Under the pieces are notes generated by a model. That model was not told where the DNA came from. It searched no databases and saw only the letters and a program-made list of their open reading frames with translations. Positions 1-6,901 of a stretch of DNA of 64,000 nucleotides are shown here, piece after piece. The position numbers and the translations under genes are program-made. Positions within the stretch are counted from its first letter, which is position 1, and every line of letters begins with the position of its first letter. The DNA is taken from contig ONMA01000004.1 in the NCBI GenBank assembly GCA_900318815.1, forward strand, positions 1-64,000, written 5' to 3'. The stretch comes from an uncultured Prevotellaceae bacterium. Lineage in GTDB: Bacteria > Bacteroidota > Bacteroidia > Bacteroidales > Bacteroidaceae.

Positions 1-1
1 G

Positions 2-424
2 ATACGAGAGTTCCAACGTCTGAAAGATGAAGAGCAGAAACAGCTAGGTTGGACGGCTAAACGTGAACTCTCAAAAATTAACTATCGCATTCACACGGAC
101 GCTATCAAGCAGAACCTAATCCCTGAAGAGGTGACGGCTGCACAGGCCAGCATCATCTATGCAGAGGAAGCAGACGTGCTCAATGTAGCTATGTTCGGGC
201 AGACGGCCAAGCAATGGCGCGAAGCCCATCCTGAACTAAAAGGAAACATCCGTGATTATGCCTCCATCAATGAACTGATTTGTCTAGCTAATATGGAGAA
301 CATCAATGCAGTTCTCATAGACGAGGGTGTGCCACAGGGCGACCGCCTTGTGCGCCTCAATCAGATTGCCATCAATCAGATGCGTGTATTGGAGAACGAC
401 GATAATAGAAACCTGTTAAAATGA
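2..424 (+). CDS. KilA-N domain protein, C-terminal part (5' end outside window)
   Basis: The frame is open from base 2 to the TGA at 422-424 and gives 140 residues with no start of its own, so the gene begins upstream of the window. The sequence begins IREFQRLKDEEQKQLGWTAK and continues through a charged, helical region to RDYASINELICLANMENINA, which matches my memory of the C-terminal half of Bacteroidetes KilA-N proteins (phage-derived DNA-binding proteins). The DNA-binding N-terminal part is not visible. Its role in the cell cannot be told from this fragment. An internal ATG at 131-133 lies inside this frame and is not a likely start, because homologous-looking sequence continues upstream of it. 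Family assignment is by resemblance, fairly sure. Confidence 0.7.
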   Translation: MREFQRLKDEEQKQLGWTAKRELSKINYRIHTDAIKQNLIPEEVTAAQASIIYAEEADVLNVAMFGQTAKQWREAHPELKGNIRDYASINELICLANMENINAVLIDEGVPQGDRLVRLNQIAINQMRVLENDDNRNLLK

Positions 425-477
425 CATGAGTGGATAGAATATAACATAGAACAACATAAGAAGCGTTCTTGCTTAGG

Positions 478-720
478 CAAGCGTCCCAAGGGCCGAGCGG
501 ACTTTTTGATTCTTGTATTCTGAATTTCGCCAAAAATACACAGCCAAGATGATAGAAGTTGATGCTCGCGTTTAGGCGCGGGCTGAGACTTGTATCTGGC
601 TGGAAGGCGTTTGGCGATGCCGAGAATACGGATGCGGAATCAGGCTCGCGCCGATTTTATGATCTGCAATTAGGATAGTTTAACGCCCGACGGTGCAAGA
701 TTTCCGGCTTTCGGCGTTTA
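478..720 (+). ncRNA. Candidate structured RNA, copy A, upstream of the DUF4377 lipoprotein gene
   Basis: This 243-base stretch has no gene but folds strongly on paper. A core at 516-628 is a long hairpin: TATTCT (516-521) pairs with AGAATA (623-628), CGCCAA (528-533) with TTGGCG (611-616), CAGCCA (541-546) with TGGCTG (597-602), and an apical GCTCGCG/CGCGGGC closes it. The same architecture with different stem sequences occurs at 42542-42663. A GCAAGCGTCCC...GGGCCGAGCGG hairpin precedes the core at 478-500. The TTGGCG strand could also pair with CGCC at 649-652, and CGAG (621-624) with CTCG (645-648). A further AACGCC...GGCGTT stem spans about 681-718. Whether it is a cis-regulator or an independent RNA is unknown. 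Confidence 0.5.
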
Positions 721-751
721 ATCAAACAGAGCATTTTACATCAAAATTATA

Positions 752-1588
752 ATGAAAATGAAAACAATGAAGATTTGGAGACTCACCTTTGCGATGCTTG
801 CTGCTTTCTCCCTCGCCTCTTGCAGCAGCGACGATGATGACAAAGACATAACCAAGGAAATTATCATGAATGTTTCCGCTGAGCCTGGCGTTATGTATGA
901 CCTCTTCGACAGCTTGGGAGAACATCCCATCGAGTGTATGCAAGTGATGACGGAAGACGAGCCGGGACAATGGCAGAACCTGTACTTCAGCGAAGTCAAA
1001 GGCTTCACTTACGAGAGAGGTCATGAATACGTGCTGCGCGTGAAGCGGACTATTCTGGCCAATCCTCCCCAGGATGCCAGCAACCGTACCTACGAACTGG
1101 TGCGCATCCTCGCCGACAAGAAAGTGGAAGAGGTGGCAGAGCCTGTGGAGAGAGAAGTAAAGAGCGAAGCCGACATAGAGTATGAGCAGCAGTGCCCGGT
1201 AGAGAAGTATGCCATAGCCAAAGGAGGTGAATATCTGGTGGATGCCGACAGCAAGATGACATACGCTGACGGCACGCCAACGCCCGAATTCGACAAGCAT
1301 GCGCAAATCTACCTGGAGAACATTCTCGACAAGAGCCATCCGCTATGGCAGGCTGGTGCCCGTTATATGGCAACCTACGCCTACGTCCTTTCACCGCTTA
1401 CCGATGAGATACGCCTTGTGCCGGGCAATCATTCTGCCTTTCTCTTCAAGAACATCCTTACCGAGAGCGAGATGGCGTACGCCCAGCACTCGATGAAACA
1501 GGGCGAAACGCTTCACTACGCCCTCATCCTCTGCAACGTTTACAAGCGAGGGATACAAAAAGTGGAGTTCACAATAAAGAAGAAATGA
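752..1588 (+). CDS. DUF4377-containing lipoprotein
   Basis: This encodes 278 residues. The N-terminus has a lysine-rich start, a hydrophobic stretch and a lipobox (SLASC, with the Cys around residue 24) followed by SSDDDD, which predicts an exported lipoprotein; the acidic tail after the Cys is typical of Bacteroidetes surface lipoproteins. Residues about 40-115 (CMQV, then W, GFTYERGHEYVLRVK, PPQDASNRTYELV) match my memory of DUF4377, a domain of unknown function. The C-terminal half (about 125-278) has no feature I recognise. ATGs at 752, 758 and 767 are all possible starts; the first was used. It sits directly behind the candidate structured RNA at 478-720, which could control it. Function unknown. 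Confidence 0.8.
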   Translation: MKMKTMKIWRLTFAMLAAFSLASCSSDDDDKDITKEIIMNVSAEPGVMYDLFDSLGEHPIECMQVMTEDEPGQWQNLYFSEVKGFTYERGHEYVLRVKRTILANPPQDASNRTYELVRILADKKVEEVAEPVEREVKSEADIEYEQQCPVEKYAIAKGGEYLVDADSKMTYADGTPTPEFDKHAQIYLENILDKSHPLWQAGARYMATYAYVLSPLTDEIRLVPGNHSAFLFKNILTESEMAYAQHSMKQGETLHYALILCNVYKRGIQKVEFTIKKK

Positions 1589-1643
1589 ACGGCGGGCCAT
1601 CGGCCTGTCCGAGTGAATCAAGAACAGATTAATCGTGATTTAT

Positions 1644-1979
1644 ATGATAGTATCAAAGAAACCTATTGGGCTAATCGTCCTGTTGATTGTACCTTGTTTT
1701 GCTATTGCCCAAAACAGCGTGGACAGCACAACGGTCAAGCAAGACAGCATAGCCATTAGAACTGACTCTTTATGTCAACGGAAGGCTATGTGTAAATGTG
1801 ACACAGTTAGAAAAGACAGTTGCCAACAGCAGCATGGACTATCTTTTGTCCGCAAAGAGCAAAGGCAAACATGGAATATTAGTCCTAATGCTGTAAAAAT
1901 GCAGAAGTTCGACCCATACAGAAAGAAATTTACCGATATGCGGATAATGGAAAACATAGGCTCGCACATTAGCCGGTAA
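1644..1979 (+). CDS. Small exported protein of unknown function
   Basis: This encodes 111 residues from the ATG at 1644 (a GTG nine bases upstream would add three residues). It has a clear signal peptide, hydrophobic GLIVLLIVPCFAIAQ, with cleavage expected after the alanine. The mature part is short, rich in Ser, Asp, Thr, Lys and has several Cys (CQRKAMCKCDT), which could form disulphides or bind metal in the periplasm. I recognise no family. It lies 55 bases behind the DUF4377 gene and 21 bases before the retropepsin-like gene, so the three may be transcribed together. Confidence 0.6.
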   Translation: MIVSKKPIGLIVLLIVPCFAIAQNSVDSTTVKQDSIAIRTDSLCQRKAMCKCDTVRKDSCQQQHGLSFVRKEQRQTWNISPNAVKMQKFDPYRKKFTDMRIMENIGSHISR

Positions 1980-2000
1980 GTAAATTCAAATTACTAAATT

Positions 2001-3296
2001 ATGACTTATTCTAAAAAAGAATGTATTTTCAAGATGACAAGAGTCTTTCTTGCTTCCTTCATCTTGATGAAAGCAATTATTATAATGGCACTTGCCTTTA
2101 TCCTGATGGCAACTCATGCCGAGGGACAGGTGAAGTGGAAACCACTGCTGAAAGCCGTGGAGTTTTCAGAACGCGACTTCGTGGACACCATTAGGGTAAG
2201 GATAGAGAGTGGTGCGGTGATAGTACCCGTAGAGATAGCCGGACAAGAGCGGCATCTGCTGTTTGACACGGGAGCGGAGCACGGCTTCTGGTTTGGCAGT
2301 CAGGAGGAATGGATGAAGCCAATAGATGTGGACAGCACGATATGGCGGGACGTCAATGGTAAGACGGGTGCAGCTTCAGTCTTTAAGATTCCGGAGATGG
2401 GGATGGGCAACTTGCGGCTCAGTAACTATCCTGTCAGCATGGGTGGGCATATTGGTGACTACATCTGCGGGCAGTTTGACGGACTGATAGGCTTTGACCT
2501 CGTGACCAAAGGGCTGTCGGTAAAGCTCGACACGAAGGACAGTCTGATGATAGTGACCGACCGTAAGGGCTTCTTCGACGGGGAGGCAAAAGGGCAACCC
2601 ACAGTTAAGTACTGGCTCGCAAAGCCCACCTATCCGCTGGTCTATGTAGAGTTGCCTTTCGGCAATACCTATATGTCGTTCGACACGGGAGCCGTCGGGC
2701 ATGGAGTGGACTTGTCGAACCAGGCATTGGCACACTGGTTAAAGAAAGAGAAGAAGCGGGAAACGATAGACAGCCTGGCACAACTGAGCGACACGACGCT
2801 CAACACGAATATTGGACTTTACGGGGTTCATGCCGACACCTTGGTGGAGCGCGTGGTTCACCTGCCGACAGTCCAGATGGGCAGTCTTACCGTCAAAGAT
2901 GCGTATGCCTCGTCGGCCAACATGAGTATGCGTATAGGGTCTGCACTGCTGAAACATGCCTCGCTCATTATCGACAGTGCGAAGAAGCGTTATGTATTCC
3001 TGCCGCATGACGGCAGCCGCGACATCACCTTGAATGACAAGACAAGTCACAGCATGAGGCTCATTCCTACGGACAGTACAGGCACACTGCAAGCGGTAGT
3101 CCGCAAGGATTCGGAGGCTTACGGAAAAAGAGTCCGCACAGGCGACCTTCTCATAGAGGCAGATGGCATCCCCATCGATGACGTTTGCACCTATACTTCC
3201 GTCCGTCAGCGCAAGAAACCTGGCGAGGAAATCCATTTCCTGTTCCGCTCACCCGATGGCACAGAGAAGCGCGTCGCAATAGCAAGAACGGAATAA
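2001..3296 (+). CDS. Retropepsin-like aspartyl protease with C-terminal PDZ domain
   Basis: This encodes 431 residues. After a hydrophobic export signal there are two aspartyl-protease-like halves, each with the DTGA active-site motif: LLFDTGAEHGFWFG near residue 95 and MSFDTGAVGHGVDL near residue 228. A PDZ-like segment follows at the C-terminus (about 350-431; KRVRTGDLLIEADGIPID). This organisation matches periplasmic retropepsin/PDZ proteins common in Bacteroidetes. It probably binds or cuts peptides in the periplasm; the substrate is unknown. The best signal peptide begins at the Met encoded at 2067 (MKAIIIMALAFILMATHAEG), so the true start may be 2067 rather than 2001. Confidence 0.75.
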   Translation: MTYSKKECIFKMTRVFLASFILMKAIIIMALAFILMATHAEGQVKWKPLLKAVEFSERDFVDTIRVRIESGAVIVPVEIAGQERHLLFDTGAEHGFWFGSQEEWMKPIDVDSTIWRDVNGKTGAASVFKIPEMGMGNLRLSNYPVSMGGHIGDYICGQFDGLIGFDLVTKGLSVKLDTKDSLMIVTDRKGFFDGEAKGQPTVKYWLAKPTYPLVYVELPFGNTYMSFDTGAVGHGVDLSNQALAHWLKKEKKRETIDSLAQLSDTTLNTNIGLYGVHADTLVERVVHLPTVQMGSLTVKDAYASSANMSMRIGSALLKHASLIIDSAKKRYVFLPHDGSRDITLNDKTSHSMRLIPTDSTGTLQAVVRKDSEAYGKRVRTGDLLIEADGIPIDDVCTYTSVRQRKKPGEEIHFLFRSPDGTEKRVAIARTE

Positions 3297-3316
3297 CTTC
3301 AAATCTGAATTGAAGC

Positions 3317-3502
3317 ATGAAGCATTTAATCTAAGTCCAACTCCTGTTTCTCAGTCGATTAGTAGGATTTGCCCAGAAGGTGATGTTGACAGACAGCATA
3401 AGCCAAAATCCCGTTGGCTATGCTACCGTCTATGATACAAACGGTACTGTGATAGGACGCTCAGATATAGGAGGACATATCTGTCTTCAAAAAATAAGGT
3501 GA
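3317..3502 (+). pseudogene. Remnant of a carboxypeptidase-regulatory-like (TonB-receptor type) domain gene
   Basis: One frame reads MKHLI, a stop, then a hydrophobic stretch ending FAQ, then KVMLTDSISQNPVGYATVYD and NGTVIGRSDIGGHICL before a second stop at 3500. This looks like a signal peptide plus the first strands of a carboxypeptidase-regulatory-like domain, the module that opens many Bacteroidetes outer-membrane proteins. The early in-frame TAA and the short length say it is broken. Homology is by eye only. The rest of the gap to 3670 (3503-3670) holds AT-rich sequence with loose repeats of a GGCATTTCTTTTAATTCCTT-like motif and no gene. Confidence 0.45.
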
Positions 3503-3670
3503 TTTAAGGGAACACCCTACGAACCCTCTGCTCATCCACCATTATTCCTATTATTCCAATTTCTTTTAATTTCTTACTTTGGCATTTCTTTTAATTCCTT
3601 CATTGGCATTTCTTTCAACCTTGCACGTCGGAATTTATGCTCATTAGTGCCAATTAGTTTCCCCTTCTTT

Positions 3671-4201
3671 TCAGAACATCAGTTCGCGGGCGAACGCATA
3701 GACCACGATGCCTGCCGTGACGCTCACGTTCAGGGAGTGCTTGGTGCCCAACTGCGGTATCTCCAAGCAGCCGTCACTGGCGTCGACCACCTCCTGATGC
3801 ACACCCTTCACCTCGTTTCCGAACACCACAGCATATTTCTTCCCTCGTTCAGGGCTAAAGGAGGGCAACTTCACGGAATGCTCCACCTGTTCTACCGATA
3901 GCACCGTATATCCCTCGCCCTTTAACTCGTTCACCGCTTCAAGGGCCGTTCCGAAGTGTCGCCATTCCACGCTGTCCTCGGCACCTAACGCCGTCTTGTG
4001 CAGCTCTGCATGGGGCGGACAGCCCGTAATGCCACACAACACCACCTCCTGCACGCGAAACGTGTCGGCAGTGCGAAACACCGACCCCACGTTGTGCATC
4101 GACCTCACATCGTCGAGCACCACAGCCAACGGCATCTTCTCTGCCTCGCGAAACTCCTCCACCGTGAGCCGCTTCATCTCTATCGTTCTTATCTTCCTCA
4201 T
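3671..4201 (-). CDS. SpoU/TrmH-family RNA methyltransferase
   Basis: This encodes 176 residues. The SPOUT motifs are visible: an N-terminal VVLDDVRSMHNVGSVFRTAD (motif 1 with the N-x-G-S-x-x-R core), AVVFGNEVKGV in the middle and IPQLGTKHSLNVSVTAGIV near the C-terminus, which form the knotted SAM-binding site. Such enzymes 2'-O-methylate tRNA or rRNA in the cytoplasm; the target base cannot be read here. The frame extends upstream to 4267, but the Met at 4201 fits the family start (MRKIRTIE), and a -7 promoter box (TAATTTTG on the minus strand, 4228-4235) lies just upstream of it, ruling the longer form unlikely. Confidence 0.88.
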   Translation of the reverse strand: MRKIRTIEMKRLTVEEFREAEKMPLAVVLDDVRSMHNVGSVFRTADTFRVQEVVLCGITGCPPHAELHKTALGAEDSVEWRHFGTALEAVNELKGEGYTVLSVEQVEHSVKLPSFSPERGKKYAVVFGNEVKGVHQEVVDASDGCLEIPQLGTKHSLNVSVTAGIVVYAFARELMF

Positions 4202-4227
4202 ACTATACCATAATTCTATAGACGCAG

Positions 4228-4235
4228 CAAAATTA
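4228..4235 (-). promoter_or_regulatory. -7 promoter element for the SPOUT methyltransferase
   Basis: The minus strand reads TAATTTTG, a match to the Bacteroidetes TAnnTTTG element, 26 bases ahead of the ATG at 4201. No clear TTTG -33 box stands at the right distance. Confidence 0.4.
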
Positions 4236-4302
4236 CACATTTTTTTCCATATTTTACGCACAATCATTCAAAAAACGACCTGTAAAGTTGGAAATAACGA
4301 AT

Positions 4303-4494
4303 GACGCTAAAAGCGTCGCCGCTCAATAGCCGTGGGTCGGTACGACCTGCGGATAGAGTGCGGATGGTGACATCGACCCCAAAGGGGTCGCCCATTTACT
4401 ATTGGGGCACGCTTTCAGCGTGCTTTTCTCTCTTTTCCGTTATCCGTAGGTCCTTCGGACACTACGGCTACTGAGCGGAGACACTTTCAGCGTC
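4303..4494. repeat. Inverted repeat with 54-bp arms and two inner hairpins
   Basis: The left arm (4303-4355, beginning GACGCTAAAAGCGTC) and the right arm (4441-4494, ending CTTTCAGCGTC) are imperfect reverse complements over about 54 bases. Between them are two small hairpins: CGACCCC-AAA-GGGGTCG (about 4374-4390) and GCACGC-TTTCA-GCGTGC (4408-4423). The whole could fold into a large cruciform or RNA stem. It has no coding potential. It is the first of three repeat systems packed between the methyltransferase and nadA. Confidence 0.75.
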
Positions 4495-4505
4495 TTCCAA
4501 CCACA

Positions 4506-4680
4506 GATTACACCTTGACTAAGCATCAATCACACCCTAAATAAACGCATTTCACACCCTGATGAAGCATTTTTCACACCCTGATGAAGCATTTTTCACA
4601 CCGTAATATATGCCGCATTACGGTGTAAAGTATGCTTCAACGAGCTGTGACGGAACTTTCAACAGGCTGTGACGAATGCT
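4506..4680. repeat. Mirror-symmetric array of ~22-bp units, copy 1
   Basis: Forward units of the type CACACCCTGATGAAGCATTT are repeated four times from 4506 (two adjacent copies at about 4551-4594 are identical), then a central palindrome ACACCGTAAT...ATTACGGTGT (about 4598-4626), then units in reverse orientation (TATGCTTCAACGAGCTGTGA and later GCTGTGACGAATGCTTCG). There are no unique spacers, so this is not a CRISPR array. A second array with the same unit and layout lies at 30152-30340. Confidence 0.75.
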
Positions 4681-4817
4681 TCGGGGTACGGAGGTGTGGT
4701 TTTTCGGGGGTACGAAGGTGCGGGGGTACGAAGGTACGAGGATAGTTTTGCCCGTTAATTTTACACGAAGAGTCTATTCTCGTACCCCCGCACCCCCGTA
4801 CCTCCGTACCCCCGAAA
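4681..4817. repeat. GGTACG palindromic element, copy a
   Basis: The left arm is built of 8-bp units related to GGTACGRN and the right arm is their reverse complement, separated by a core with GAGGATAGT and AGTCTATTCTC. It starts with TTCGGGG-like and ends with CCCCGAA sequence. Related copies lie at 8271, 12371, 46512, 47636 and 57114. This copy has diverged flanks compared with the last four. Confidence 0.8.
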
Positions 4818-4845
4818 CATCATACTACCCTACCCCGAATCAACC

Positions 4846-5200
4846 TGTGGATAACTCGGTGGATAACTGTGTGGATAAAGTGTGAATTATCCAGGTTGAA
4901 GGCAGCGTGTGGGGATAATAACCCACTTATTCACGAGTTTTCACACACTTTTCCACAGTTTTTTGCAGGAAAAAGATATAAACTTTGTAATTTTGCACCG
5001 AAAAGCGTGATGGTGGATAAGTGAGTAGACGCTGCTCATTATCAGAGAGTAACAATTCACACTATGTGTGGATAACTGAAAGTCCACGGGTGGATAACGA
5101 ATTGACCAAGAAAAAGGGTCAGAAGTTTTCCACTTATCCACACCACATCATATAAATCATTCTATTTTAAAAAAAAGAAAAAAGAAATAAAATATAAATG
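4846..5200. other. DnaA-box cluster with AT-rich stretch; candidate replication origin
   Basis: Within 300 bases there are three TGTGGATAA boxes (4846-4854, 4870-4878, 5067-5075), one TTATCCACA (5134-5142), three GGTGGATAA (4858-4866, 5012-5020, 5089-5097), one TTTTCCACA (4949-4957) and several weaker forms (TTATTCACG at 4927, TTATCCAGG at 4887). TTATCCACA is the consensus DnaA box. The cluster runs into a very A-rich stretch at 5164-5200 that could be the unwinding element. Flanking genes diverge from it (methyltransferase leftward, nadA rightward). The dnaA gene is not in the window. Origin function is an inference from box density. Confidence 0.6.
4962..4995 (+). promoter_or_regulatory. 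Candidate promoter inside the DnaA-box region, reading toward nadA
   Basis: TTTG at 4962-4965 and TAATTTTG at 4988-4995 are separated by 22 bases, close to the usual 19-21. A transcript from here would cross the downstream DnaA boxes and carry a leader of about 200 bases before nadA. Confidence 0.4.
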
Positions 5201-5202
5201 TG

Positions 5203-6231
5203 ATGTTGAAAACTGAATGGAAAGAACAGGGCTTCATCGGCGAGCCCGCGCCCGAGGGCATCGACCTGAAGGCCGAAATTCGCCGTCTGTGTAAAGAGAA
5301 AGATGCCATCATCCTGGCCCACTACTACACCACGGGCGACATACAGGAGGTGGCCGACTTCGTGGGCGACTCGTTAGCGCTGGCCCGCAAGGCTGCCGAG
5401 ACGGAGGCAAAGATGATGGTGATGTGCGGTGTGCATTTCATGGCCGAGACGTGCAAGTTGCTCTCTCCGGAGAAGACGGTGCTCTGTCCCGATCTGAACG
5501 CCGGCTGTTCGCTGGCCGACAGTTGCAAGGCCGACGACTTGCGCAAGTTCAAGGAGGAGCATCCCGGCTACCAGGTTGTCTCCTACGTGAACACAACGGC
5601 TGCCGTGAAGGCGCTGACCGACGTGGTGGTGACCAGCGGCAACGCGCGCAAGGTGATTGAACAGCTGCCACAGGACGCGAAGATCATCTTCGGGCCTGAC
5701 TATAACTTGGGGGCCTATATCAATGAGGTGACGGGCCGGCAGATGCTGCTCTGGAACGGTGGCTGCCACGTACACGAGCGGTTCTCGGTCGAGGCCATCA
5801 TAGCACTGAAGAAGAAGTACCCGGAGGCTGTGGTGATGGCTCATTTAGAGTGCAAGGGACCGGTGCTGGCTCTGGCCGACGTGAAAGGGAGTACGGCGGA
5901 CATGCTTCGGTTTGCACGGGAGAACCGTGCAACGCGATCATTCATCGTGGCTACCGAGGCGGGCATTCTGCACGAACTACAGCGCACGTGTCCAGGGAAG
6001 GAGTTCATCCCCGTACCACCGGAAATGAGCGAAAATTTAGAGGAGAGTGGAGAGAAGAGAGAGGAGATAGGTAAGTCTTTCTGCCACTGCAACGAGTGCC
6101 AGTACATGAAGATGAATACGCTGCTGAAGATCTATAACTCCCTGCGCTATGAATGGCCACAGATTGAGGTAGACGCGGACATCGCACGCGAGGCGGTGAA
6201 ACCTATTGAACGGATGCTGACCATGAGCTGA
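5203..6231 (+). CDS. nadA: Quinolinate synthase
   Basis: This encodes 342 residues. NadA condenses iminoaspartate with dihydroxyacetone phosphate to quinolinate, the second step of de novo NAD synthesis in the cytosol, using a [4Fe-4S] cluster. The three repeated domains are present, with AHYYTTGDIQEVADFVGDSL, the first cluster region VMCGVHFMAETCK, then HLECKGPV, and CHCNECQYM carrying the last ligand. An unusual Glu/Lys/Ser-rich segment (ENLEESGEKREEIGK) stands just before CHCNEC, where family members I recall have a short loop; it is encoded by a GA-rich stretch at about 6028-6072. A GTG at 5200 could also start it; the ATG at 5203 was chosen. No nadB or nadC is adjacent. Confidence 0.95.
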   Translation: MLKTEWKEQGFIGEPAPEGIDLKAEIRRLCKEKDAIILAHYYTTGDIQEVADFVGDSLALARKAAETEAKMMVMCGVHFMAETCKLLSPEKTVLCPDLNAGCSLADSCKADDLRKFKEEHPGYQVVSYVNTTAAVKALTDVVVTSGNARKVIEQLPQDAKIIFGPDYNLGAYINEVTGRQMLLWNGGCHVHERFSVEAIIALKKKYPEAVVMAHLECKGPVLALADVKGSTADMLRFARENRATRSFIVATEAGILHELQRTCPGKEFIPVPPEMSENLEESGEKREEIGKSFCHCNECQYMKMNTLLKIYNSLRYEWPQIEVDADIAREAVKPIERMLTMS

Positions 6232-6480
6232 ACAACGGATTACACGGATTTTAACGACCACGAATTTCACTAATTAAAATAATTTTTTTTCACAACGGAT
6301 TTCACGGATTATACGGATTTTAACGACCACGAATTTCACTAATTAAACTAATTTTTTTCACAACGGATTTCACGGATTATACGGATTTTAACGACCACGA
6401 ATTACGCAAATTTAACTAATTTCAGCAATTTTATCCTTGAAATCCGTGTAATCCGTTGTCAATAAAAATTCGTGAAATTC
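6232..6480. repeat. ACGGATT-family repeats, block 1
   Basis: Three direct copies of a roughly 65-bp unit made of ACGGATTTCACGGATTATAC, then a CGACCACGAATTTCACTAAT stretch, are followed by a reverse-oriented copy (GAAATCCGTGTAATCCGTTG and later GTGAAATTCGTGGTCG). The inner units recur every 9 bases. There is no coding potential. The following 6481-6702 holds no gene or repeat that I can see. Confidence 0.75.
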
Positions 6481-6702
6481 GTGGTCGTAAAATAAAGAAT
6501 TATTGTATTACTGTTTTCCTGTTTTCCGCGCTTTTTTGAATCACCATTGTAACTACTTGATAATCAGGTATACTTACCCTTATGCTGAGTGACCAGAAAA
6601 TATTCGGACGAAATAGAACACGTACCCCCCTACGGGCGAAAAGCAAATACGCGAGTTTTGAGAGGCTTGGCTTTTCTTCGTGGGTGTCCCAACGTGGAAA
6701 AC

Positions 6703-6893
6703 AGGACGGATTTCACGGATTTTAACGACCACGAATTTCACTAATTAAACTAATTTTTTTCACAACGGATTTCACGGATTTTAACGACCACGAATTACGC
6801 GAATTTAACTAATTTCAGCAATTTTATCCGTGAAATCCGTGTAATCCGTTGTGAAAAAAAATTAGTGAAATTAGTGTAATTAGTGGTGAAAAA
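6703..6893. repeat. ACGGATT-family repeats, block 2
   Basis: Two forward units (ACGGATTTCACGGATTTTAA with the CGACCACGAATT stretch) face one reverse unit (GTGAAATCCGTGTAATCCGT), forming a large imperfect hairpin. It lies just downstream of the stop codon of the leftward fusion gene that ends at 6902, so it could end that transcript. Confidence 0.7.
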
Positions 6894-6901
6894 AGAGGGA
6901 A

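Noticed and set aside
4506-4680. CRISPR-like array because of short regular repeats
   Set aside because: The units are contiguous without spacers and turn into reverse orientation around a palindrome; no cas gene is in the window.
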